Part shown: in pieces, positions 57,584-64,000 of the stretch | How the letters are laid out: every line of letters begins with the position of its first letter | Position numbering within the stretch: the stretch's first letter is position 1 | Assembly: GCF_026191115.1 (NCBI RefSeq) | Contig: NZ_JAPHOT010000001.1 | Coordinates: 1,452,501 to 1,516,500 of the forward strand | Direction: 5' to 3' | DNA from: Legionella sp. PATHC035 | GTDB taxonomy: Bacteria > Pseudomonadota > Gammaproteobacteria > Legionellales > Legionellaceae | Length of the DNA stretch: 64,000 bases | The notes under the pieces: model-generated | Seen by the model: the letters and a program-made list of their open reading frames with translations, nothing else | Databases searched by the model: none | What the model was told of the DNA's origin: nothing | Program-made: the position numbers and the translations under genes

Positions 57584-58398
57584 TGCCTGAACTACCTGAG
57601 GTTGAAACGACTAAAGAAGGAATTAAACCCCATCTTGAAGGTCAAACAATTCAAGGGGTTATCGTTCGTAATCCCAAGCTGCGAATCCCTGTGCCTGATA
57701 ATTTGGCTTCATTTTGTGTCGGTAAAAAAATAATCGCCGTTACCCGAAGAGCCAAGTATATTCTAATGCAGCTCTCAACAGGACATCTTTTAATTCATCT
57801 TGGCATGTCGGGGCATTTACGCATTGTATCGGCTCAGAGCAAACCCGACAAACACGATCACATTATGATGATGCTAGACAACGGTCTGGAATTACGGTTT
57901 TGTGATCCCAGACGTTTTGGTTTATTTCTTTATATCCAGGAAAACCCATACCAACATCAATTGCTTGCACATTTAGGCCCGGAACCTCTTTTGGACGAAT
58001 TTAATGGCCTTTATTTATTTCAAAGAGCCAAAAATAAAAATAAACCCATCAAATCATTGATTATGGATAATGACATTGTGGTAGGAGTTGGAAATATTTA
58101 TGCATCAGAAAGTCTATTTTTAGCGAATATACATCCTAATACTCCCGCAAAAATGCTTTCTGAAGAACAGTGTGACAGGCTCACGACACAGATAAAAGAA
58201 GTGTTGAAACAAGCCATCATCTCGGGGGGAACAACCTTGCGCGATTTTTATGCTTTTGATGGCAAACCCGGTTATTTCAGTATATCACTCAAAGTTTATG
58301 GCCGAAAAAATCAACCTTGTTTGTGCTGCCAACGCCCTATTGAATCGCTAATAATTGCCGGACGTAATTCTTTTTTTTGCCCTACATGCCAAAATTAG
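57583..58398 (+). CDS. mutM: Formamidopyrimidine-DNA glycosylase
   Basis: The protein has 271 residues. The N-terminal PELPEVET gives the catalytic proline after Met removal and the conserved Glu. The lysine region (RRAKYILMQLSTGHLLIHLGMSGHL), the helix-two-turn-helix with VGVGNIYASESLF, and the C-terminal zinc finger (CLCC...CPTC) are complete. It removes 8-oxoguanine and formamidopyrimidines and cuts at the abasic site. It is read from the small membrane protein gene upstream. Confidence 0.97.
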   Translation: MPELPEVETTKEGIKPHLEGQTIQGVIVRNPKLRIPVPDNLASFCVGKKIIAVTRRAKYILMQLSTGHLLIHLGMSGHLRIVSAQSKPDKHDHIMMMLDNGLELRFCDPRRFGLFLYIQENPYQHQLLAHLGPEPLLDEFNGLYLFQRAKNKNKPIKSLIMDNDIVVGVGNIYASESLFLANIHPNTPAKMLSEEQCDRLTTQIKEVLKQAIISGGTTLRDFYAFDGKPGYFSISLKVYGRKNQPCLCCQRPIESLIIAGRNSFFCPTCQN

Positions 58399-58672
58399 TT
58401 TTTTTAATGCTCAAACGTGAGTACGAAAAAACGATCGCCAATGTTTTTGGTATTCATGGTGTTCATCCAGAGGCCTTCGTGTTGAGCAGGAACGTAAGAT
58501 TGAGCTCCAGTGAGTTCGTCACCTGGCACAGCAAGTATATTTTTTTACTCAGTAGGCTAAACTTTATATGTTGAATCAACATTTCCAACGTGAATGAGAC
58601 TCTTTAAAAACTATCTGGGCATTCGTATGAACTTGCGCTATATTACCGCTACTTTACTTAACTCTGGCACTA

Positions 58673-59416
58673 ATGAAAATCAATCAATTACGAACCGCAT
58701 TTGTTCTTTGTAATATCATGTTTTATACGGCAGTGACCAGTACGCGCTGTATTTTTAAATATTTTTTTAGCACCATAAATCGAAAATGGACCGATAAAGC
58801 GATCCATCATTGGGTTGATCAATTGCTCAATGCAGTACAAGTAGAATATAAAGTGATTAATCCTTTTAATGTCCAGCCCCAAGAAGGAAGGGCTACAATT
58901 CTAATGTGCAATCATTCAAGTGCCTACGATATTCCACTTGCATTCAAGGCCTTTCCAAATCACTCCATTCGCATGCTCTCTAAAAAAGAACTCGCAAAAG
59001 TTCCCCTAATGGGTAAAGCAATGGTCGCTGCAGAATTTCCTTTTATAGATAGGAAAAATAAATATCAAGCCATTAAGGACTTGGCCTATGCACAGCAACT
59101 CATGGAGAGTGGGATCATTATGTGGATTGCCCCAGAGGGAACTCGCTCCAAAGATGGGAAACTTGGGGCGTTTAAAAAAGGGGGCTTTATCACTGCCATT
59201 CAATCCAAAGCAACGATTATTCCTATAGGAATACGTGGTGCTAACAATATTTTACCCGCACGGACCTTTAATTTTCATCTGAAACAAAAAGCAGAAATAC
59301 ATATTGGCAAACCAATCGATGCCTCACAATTCACCATTGAAAATAAAGAACAATTGATTCAACAAACTTATTCAGTAATCAAAGAACTGGTTGGAGAAGA
59401 TCAGCTCAGACAATAG
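58673..59416 (+). CDS. plsC: 1-acyl-sn-glycerol-3-phosphate acyltransferase
   Basis: The protein has 247 residues. The acyltransferase motifs are in order: NHSSAYD (HX4D), SIRMLSKKELAKVPLMGKAM, AEFPFIDRKNK, WIAPEGTRSKDG and TIIPIGIRGANNILP. A hydrophobic N-terminal helix anchors it in the inner membrane. It makes phosphatidic acid from lysophosphatidate. The 274-bp gap after mutM contains no credible gene: the short frames there lack ribosome sites. Confidence 0.93.
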   Translation: MKINQLRTAFVLCNIMFYTAVTSTRCIFKYFFSTINRKWTDKAIHHWVDQLLNAVQVEYKVINPFNVQPQEGRATILMCNHSSAYDIPLAFKAFPNHSIRMLSKKELAKVPLMGKAMVAAEFPFIDRKNKYQAIKDLAYAQQLMESGIIMWIAPEGTRSKDGKLGAFKKGGFITAIQSKATIIPIGIRGANNILPARTFNFHLKQKAEIHIGKPIDASQFTIENKEQLIQQTYSVIKELVGEDQLRQ

Positions 59417-59468
59417 AGTAGTAGCCACAAGTAAAAATCTAGAAAAAAAACAGATTTGAGTGCCGGTT

Positions 59469-59541
59469 GAGTGAAAAGTGATTCTCAAAAAAGCGCAGTA
59501 TAGCTAACTATGTGAGCATTTTTGAGAATCCCTTTTCGCTC
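59469..59541. repeat. 73-bp inverted repeat, likely bidirectional terminator between plsC and ggt
   Basis: Arms of 23 bases (59469-59491 and 59519-59541) pair with only a few mismatches. The inner 12 bases GATTCTCAAAAA and TTTTTGAGAATC match perfectly, and the loop contains GCGCAGTATAGCTAACTATG. It lies between two convergent genes, 53 bp after plsC and 14 bp from the ggt stop. From memory, GAGAATC-armed elements recur in Legionella; that was not checked here. Confidence 0.65.
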
Positions 59542-59554
59542 ATGGCTTTTTCGG

Positions 59555-61321
59555 TTAGAAGCGTGCTCCATGCCCATATCCGCTTGGCGCGTTCACTACA
59601 GATGCAGCTAATCCAATAGCTCTCGGATCTGATGCCGCGGTAAGGATATTCGTTTGCTTATCCCAGGTAATCGCTTGCATGTCACCATAGTATCGCTCTA
59701 AGGGCATTAGACGATACCCCATTGCTTTTAATGCTTCTTGAATCGCTGGCGGAAAAGTATCCGGTTCAAACTGCAGTGCATCAGGTAAATACTGATGATG
59801 AAAGCGCATCGCTGAAACCATACTAATTGCTCCGTACGCATCGTGGAATACTAATGATGCAATCAAAACCATAGTGGGAATACGACTACCTCCCGGAGTC
59901 CCTAAAATAGCAACACGCTGTGGTAATTCAAGGAAGGTAGGTGTCATGCTGGATAATGGTCTTTTGCCGGGAGCGATAGCATTTTTATCGCCGCCAACAA
60001 TACCAAAAACATTTTCCTCGCCCACTTTAGTAGAAAAATCATCCATTTCATCGTTTAGCAAAACACCGGTACCCTCGGCTACCACACTGGAGCCAAAAAT
60101 ATAATTGATGGACATCGTTGCAGAAACCCGATTACCCTCCGCATCAATAATAGAGATATGCGTAGTATTCGGAGTCTCAGGTTGCATTGCTGATTGTTTT
60201 TTAACCTGTCCCCGCAAAACGGCACTAGGGAGTGTTTTATGGGGTGGGATTAAGGTACTTAACTTTTTCGCGTTCTCTGCAGAAATTAAATTCCCAATGG
60301 GAATAGTCACAAAATCAGGATCCCCCAAAAACTGCTCGCGCTGCCAATAGGCCAAACGCATAGACTCTACCAGGTAATGTATCCATTGAATTTTTGAGAA
60401 TGAAGATAAAGAATAGTTAGACAATATATTGAGCATGGTCAATAATGCAACACCTCCTGCTGAAGGTGGCGGTGCGGTTATAATTAGCATGTTATGATAG
60501 GCACCAATTAATGGTTCCCTCACTTTGATTTTATACTTCGCTAAATCCTCAAGAGTCCAAATTCCTCCCGCGGCATTGACACCCTTAACCAAACGTTCTG
60601 CAACGGCTCCAGTATAAAAGCCGGCTTCGCCCTTCTCGGCGATTAACTTAAGGGTATTTCCCAAATCCGTTTGAATTAATCGCTCCCCAATGCCATAAGG
60701 ACGTCCATTGTTCAAGAAGATTTTCGCTGTAGAAGGATATTTTTTAATTTGCTCCAGCCGGTCCTCGTTTTTTAAGAATGAGCTTAATTGCTTATCAACC
60801 TCAAAGCCCTCTTGTGCTAATTTTATTGCTGGAGCAAGCGATTGCGCTAAAGGTAATCGTCCAAAATTCTTGGCAATGTAGACCAATGCTGCTGGCTCAC
60901 CAGGAATTGCCGCGGCTAGCCCTCCATTTAAGGACAGTCCGGGTATCACATGCCCATCAGCCCCCAGATACATGTCTGCTTTTGCGGCTTGAGGTGCCAC
61001 CTCTCGTCCATCAATAAAGATGTTTTTATGCTGATTTTCTTGGTGCAGCAACCAAAAGCCTCCCCCACCCAGTCCTGAATGATATGGTTCAACAACAGCT
61101 AACGCTGCAGTTACAGCAATTGCTGCATCAAAGGCATTTCCACCATTGGCTAAAATTTCGAGTCCGGCATTAGTTGCTAATGGATTTGCACTGGCTACTG
61201 CATAACCAGGAGGAAGGGGGTTATTTTGCTGGGCAAGCGCATGAGTAGGAAAATAGAGAAAAAGGATGCTACTCGTAATCAGGAAAAAACCATTAAACAG
61301 TCTTCTAGGTTCCATGTTCAT
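59555..61321 (-). CDS. ggt: Gamma-glutamyltransferase
   Basis: The protein has about 588 residues from an ATG with AGAGG four bases upstream; the longer frame runs further into coaD. A signal peptide ends near THALA-QQ. The proenzyme cleavage threonine is Thr387 ([11 protein letters not shown]), starting the small subunit. [15 protein letters not shown] and [11 protein letters not shown] are family signatures. It transfers or hydrolyses the gamma-glutamyl group of glutathione in the periplasm. It overlaps the end of coaD by 17 bp and so is probably co-transcribed with it, an unusual functional pairing. Confidence 0.94.
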   Translation of the reverse strand: MNMEPRRLFNGFFLITSSILFLYFPTHALAQQNNPLPPGYAVASANPLATNAGLEILANGGNAFDAAIAVTAALAVVEPYHSGLGGGGFWLLHQENQHKNIFIDGREVAPQAAKADMYLGADGHVIPGLSLNGGLAAAIPGEPAALVYIAKNFGRLPLAQSLAPAIKLAQEGFEVDKQLSSFLKNEDRLEQIKKYPSTAKIFLNNGRPYGIGERLIQTDLGNTLKLIAEKGEAGFYTGAVAERLVKGVNAAGGIWTLEDLAKYKIKVREPLIGAYHNMLIITAPPPSAGGVALLTMLNILSNYSLSSFSKIQWIHYLVESMRLAYWQREQFLGDPDFVTIPIGNLISAENAKKLSTLIPPHKTLPSAVLRGQVKKQSAMQPETPNTTHISIIDAEGNRVSATMSINYIFGSSVVAEGTGVLLNDEMDDFSTKVGEENVFGIVGGDKNAIAPGKRPLSSMTPTFLELPQRVAILGTPGGSRIPTMVLIASLVFHDAYGAISMVSAMRFHHQYLPDALQFEPDTFPPAIQEALKAMGYRLMPLERYYGDMQAITWDKQTNILTAASDPRAIGLAASVVNAPSGYGHGARF

Positions 61322-61796
61322 GTTGCCTCTTTTGGAGTTCTCTGACGACACACGAAGGAACGAACTGAGATATATCTCCTTTCAGAAGCGCAATTTCACG
61401 TACTAGAGTAGAAGAAATATACATAAAATTTTCTGAGGGGGTTAAAAAAATTGTTTCGATTTGTTTGGATAATTTTCGATTCATTCCGGCCAGTTGAAAT
61501 TCATATTCAAAATCAGACACTGCGCGCAAGCCGCGTAACACGACCCCTGCATTGTGTTCTAATGCAAAATCAATTAACAGGTTATCAAACCCCAGTACAC
61601 GTACTCCAGGCAAATGAGCAATGGCCTCCTCAACAAGTTCAATTCGAGTCTCCAGTGGCAAAAAAGGGCGTTTCGCTTTATTGCTCGCTACGGCAACAAT
61701 AATTTCAGGGAAAATCGTAGCGGCACGACTAATGATATCAACATGTCCATTGGTAACAGGATCAAAAGTTCCAGGATAAATTGCTTTTAATTTCAT
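61305..61796 (-). CDS. coaD: Phosphopantetheine adenylyltransferase
   Basis: The protein has 163 residues from [18 protein letters not shown]; earlier in-frame Met codons add residues not expected for the family. The nucleotidyltransferase HxGH-type motif is TNGH here, with the conserved [21 protein letters not shown] and the [17 protein letters not shown] motif. It makes dephospho-CoA in CoA synthesis. It is divergent from lolB across about 80 bp. No strong ribosome site is visible, so the start is the least certain part. Confidence 0.94.
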   Translation of the reverse strand: MKLKAIYPGTFDPVTNGHVDIISRAATIFPEIIVAVASNKAKRPFLPLETRIELVEEAIAHLPGVRVLGFDNLLIDFALEHNAGVVLRGLRAVSDFEYEFQLAGMNRKLSKQIETIFLTPSENFMYISSTLVREIALLKGDISQFVPSCVVRELQKRQHEHGT

Positions 61797-61877
61797 AATC
61801 ATTAACACTAATTGCATATGCGAACAGTCTAGCGTATTGTTAATTGAAAAACTACAAAAAAGGACTTGAGGTGACCA

Positions 61878-62480
61878 ATGAATAATATAAAACGATTAAT
61901 AATAATGATAACCCCCTTTTTGTTAACCGCCTGCGCGCCTCCGCGGCCTGCAGCAGAATTACCCGAAAATAAAGTCATGCCTGTAGAACAACGTAAAGCA
62001 AAAACAGAGACGGTTTCCTCATGGGAACTTCGCGGGGCCATGGCAGCAAAAAATAAAAACAAAGGCTGGTCAGCTGCCATGAATTGGAGGCAGGAAGGAC
62101 CCAATGCGTATCAAATCCGACTTATGGGCCCATTAGGGAGCGGAACAGTCCTTATCGACAAAAAAGGAAATACCATTACCTACCAAGATGGCCCCAAAAA
62201 GATCAGCTCACATAATGCGGACGAATTATTAGTAGAACAAACAGGAATTCGTCTTCCGGTGAACAACCTTTATTATTGGGTGAGAGGACTCCCTGCCCCA
62301 GGGCCTGTTCAAGCGGAACACCGAGATAAGTACAATCACCTAGTCGCAATGAAACAAAATGGTTATACCATTAATTTCACTAAATATACTTCCGTCAAAG
62401 GTATTGATTTGCCAAGCATGATTCGTCTTGAAGGCAATGGGGTTATGGTTAAGGTGGTGATTCAAAATTGGACTATATAA
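61878..62480 (+). CDS. lolB: Outer-membrane lipoprotein insertion protein LolB
   Basis: The protein has 200 residues. The lipoprotein signal ends at LLTAC with lipidated Cys19. The mature domain has the LolB wording [44 protein letters not shown] and [12 protein letters not shown]. It receives lipoproteins from LolA and inserts them into the outer membrane. A GGTG ribosome site lies five bases upstream. In many gammaproteobacteria ispE sits between lolB and prs; here it does not. Confidence 0.93.
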   Translation: MNNIKRLIIMITPFLLTACAPPRPAAELPENKVMPVEQRKAKTETVSSWELRGAMAAKNKNKGWSAAMNWRQEGPNAYQIRLMGPLGSGTVLIDKKGNTITYQDGPKKISSHNADELLVEQTGIRLPVNNLYYWVRGLPAPGPVQAEHRDKYNHLVAMKQNGYTINFTKYTSVKGIDLPSMIRLEGNGVMVKVVIQNWTI

Positions 62481-62499
62481 GTCCAAGCTAGAATGGGTT

Positions 62500-62542
62500 A
62501 AAAGCAAGATTTAGAACTTCACATTATCTAAATCTTGCTTTT
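62500..62542 (+). terminator. Rho-independent terminator after lolB
   Basis: A perfect 16-bp stem, AAAAGCAAGATTTAGA (62500-62515) with TCTAAATCTTGCTTTT (62527-62542), has an 11-base loop and lies 20 bases after the lolB stop. The stem itself ends in four T and reads on as TAAAT, so termination on the plus strand is likely. Confidence 0.85.
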
Positions 62543-62672
62543 TAAATGATTAGTTTTAGTTCCATATGATATTCTTGTTCTAATGTCAACTCCTGCTTCC
62601 ATTTAAAAATATAAAAAATTATTGCTTTCAAAGTTGACATGTTTCCAAAAGCACTGCAAAATACGCAGCACA

Positions 62673-62700
62673 TTTGCAGGGATGAACGCAATTTTATAAT
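62673..62700 (+). promoter_or_regulatory. Probable tRNA-Gln promoter
   Basis: TATAAT (62695-62700), a perfect -10, and TTTGCA (62673-62678), a fair -35, are 16 bp apart. The predicted start near 62707 is about 20 bases before the tRNA. A second possible promoter, TTGACA (62634-62639) with CAAAAT 17 bp on, lies further upstream. Confidence 0.55.
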
Positions 62701-62726
62701 GGATGATTGTAAGAATCTGCAAATTT

Positions 62727-62801
62727 AGGGGTGTCGCCAAGCGGTAAGGCACAGGGTTTTGATCCCTGCATACCTAGGTTCGAATCCTAGCACCCCTGCC
62801 A
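62727..62801 (+). tRNA. tRNA-Gln (anticodon TTG), CCA encoded
   Basis: The gene is 75 bases long. The acceptor stem AGGGGTG pairs with CACCCCT; the anticodon loop TTTTGAT carries TTG; the T loop is GTTCGAATC; and the 3' end GCCA supplies the discriminator and encoded CCA. It reads codon CAA for glutamine and lies between lolB and prs. Confidence 0.96.
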
Positions 62802-62951
62802 CATTCTTGTTGATTCAAGTAAACAGACAGCAGAAGATAACCTGGAAGGATGCGTTCTTGTAATGCTCAAATAATAATAATATCTTTTTGGCTGTCTTCT
62901 GCTATGTGTTTAAGTTAAATGATTAAACCTAAATCTAAAGGCTTTTTACAC

Positions 62952-63899
62952 ATGTCCACAATGATGATTTTTGCCGGAAATGCAAATCCGGAATTAGCTC
63001 AACAAATCTCTTCTCATCTGCAAATACCTATTGGCCAGGCTACTGTCGGTACTTTCAGCGATGGGGAAACCATGATTGAAATTCTTGAAAATGTTCGCGG
63101 TAGGGACGTTTTTATCATTCAATCAACTTGCGCACCTGCTAGTAATAACCTCATGGAACTTTTGACCATGGCTGATGCGCTACGAAGATCTTCTGCTGCT
63201 CGTATCACCGCTGTAGTTCCTTATTTTGGTTATGCACGTCAGGATCGACGAGTACGCTCTGCACGTGTGCCTATTACAGCAAAAGTCGTTGCTGATATGA
63301 TGGCATCCGTAGGCATTTGCCGTGTTCTTACAGTAGACCTTCATGCAGACCAAATTCAAGGCTTTTTCTATATGCCAGTCGATAACGTTTATGCAACTCC
63401 GATACTTCTCGAAGACATAAAAAGGCAGAATCTAAACAGCATTATGGTTGTTTCGCCCGATGTCGGAGGTGTTGTTAGAGCTCGAGCGGTAGCGAAGCGT
63501 CTTGACCATGCTGAATTGTGTATCATAGACAAGCGCCGCAGTGGCCCTAATAAATCTGAAGTAATGCACATTATTGGTGAGCCAAAGAATAAAGACTGCA
63601 TTATTGTCGATGATATTGTTGATACGGCAGGAACTCTTTGCTCTGCGGCTCATGAGCTTAAGAAAAATGGCGCTCACAGCGTTAGAGCCTATATAACACA
63701 CCCCGTTTTATCTGGCCCTGCAATCAATAATATTAAAAATTCAGGACTCGATGAAATTGTAGTGACCGATACTATTCCCTTATCTGATGAAGCACGGGAA
63801 TGTGAAAAAATTCGCGTTGTCAGTTTATCAGACATGCTCGCTCAGGCAATTAAACGGGTGAATATTGAAGAGTCTGTAAGCTCAATGTTTGCTGAGTAA
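62952..63899 (+). CDS. prs: Ribose-phosphate pyrophosphokinase
   Basis: The protein has 315 residues from [15 protein letters not shown], the standard family length; an earlier Met adds 11 residues. AAAGG lies ten bases upstream. Motifs: [24 protein letters not shown], the ATP loop [29 protein letters not shown], and the PRPP site [13 protein letters not shown]. It makes PRPP from ribose 5-phosphate and ATP for purines, pyrimidines, histidine, tryptophan and NAD. Confidence 0.97.
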   Translation: MSTMMIFAGNANPELAQQISSHLQIPIGQATVGTFSDGETMIEILENVRGRDVFIIQSTCAPASNNLMELLTMADALRRSSAARITAVVPYFGYARQDRRVRSARVPITAKVVADMMASVGICRVLTVDLHADQIQGFFYMPVDNVYATPILLEDIKRQNLNSIMVVSPDVGGVVRARAVAKRLDHAELCIIDKRRSGPNKSEVMHIIGEPKNKDCIIVDDIVDTAGTLCSAAHELKKNGAHSVRAYITHPVLSGPAINNIKNSGLDEIVVTDTIPLSDEARECEKIRVVSLSDMLAQAIKRVNIEESVSSMFAE

Positions 63900-63938
63900 C
63901 AGTACCGTTATTACTTGCTACTCTTTGTGCAAATTGTA

Positions 63939-63996
63939 GTTGGGCTTTGGCCGACAAAAAGCTTCATAATGTTTTGATGTTGGGCCAAGGCCCAAC
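63939..63996. repeat. 58-bp inverted-repeat element, copy B
   Basis: Arms GTTGGGCTTTGGCC (63939-63952) and GGCCAAGGCCCAAC (63983-63996) pair with one G-T wobble. The interior GACAAAAAGCTTCATAA matches the minus strand of the 50154-50224 element, so these are two copies of one family with different outer bases and spacer length. It lies 40 bases after the prs stop. Confidence 0.7.
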
Positions 63997-64000
63997 CTAA

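Noticed and set aside
58399-58672. Short frame after mutM (starting within its last codons) as a small gene
   Set aside because: No ribosome site, and it overlaps mutM; the sequence has no recognisable features.
1-64000. CRISPR array, prophage, transposase or integrase genes
   Set aside because: No regularly spaced direct repeats and no transposase, integrase or phage structural proteins were seen on either strand; only small inverted-repeat elements are present.

Overview
The window is bacterial chromosome from a Legionella species. The diagnostic genes are icmH/dotU and icmF, which encode inner-membrane parts of the Dot/Icm type IVB secretion system. They sit among AT-rich gammaproteobacterial housekeeping genes and several proteins with no obvious relatives outside this genus. 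No phage, IS element, CRISPR array or rRNA was seen. One tRNA gene (Gln, TTG) is present.

Region 1 (1-15.9 kb) is a polyketide locus and the most unusual part. Two plus-strand PKS genes (the first cut by the window edge) converge on a minus-strand group: an aromatic amino acid ammonia-lyase with an intact MIO Ala-Ser-Gly triad, a FadL-type outer-membrane channel, and a fatty-acyl-AMP-ligase-like/ACP/KS loading protein. None of the PKS proteins has an acyltransferase domain, so they look like trans-AT enzymes. The simplest reading is that the lyase makes an arylacrylate such as cinnamate, the ligase loads it on its ACP, the KS modules extend it, and a C-terminal thioesterase releases the product. 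This fits what I recall of legioliulin, the isocoumarin fluorophore of blue-white autofluorescent Legionella, but the identity is inferred, not proven.

Region 2 (16-20.4 kb) holds algC-dut-coaBC (minus) divergent from radC, then a small secreted protein. Region 3 (20.5-30 kb) holds a putative glycosyltransferase-like effector candidate, epmA, and a complete suf operon (Rrf2 regulator, sufB, C, D, S, U, T) with a palindrome over its probable promoter. Region 4 (30-38 kb) holds an unrecognised 629-residue protein, a small unknown, icmH-icmF, another unknown, and a Tim44-domain protein.

Region 5 (38-43 kb) encodes a compact phosphorelay: an MHYT-domain hybrid histidine kinase, a CheY-like receiver, and an HPt-REC-REC-GGDEF diguanylate cyclase. 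Region 6 (43-52.8 kb) holds greA and carB (carA is not adjacent), a membrane protein with a U-box-like C-terminus, a YhiN-type flavoprotein, a zinc-ribbon membrane protein, and lptF-lptG. Region 7 (53-57 kb) is a polyhydroxybutyrate group (phasin, phaR, two PhaB-type reductases) next to a fatty acid desaturase. Region 8 (57-64 kb) holds mutM, plsC, ggt, coaD, lolB, tRNA-Gln and prs.

Several dispersed inverted-repeat elements sit at gene ends. Two are two-copy families within the window: a GATTACGCTRCGCTAATC core near 8.8 and 16.0 kb, and a GCCTTGGC-armed element near 50.2 and 64.0 kb.
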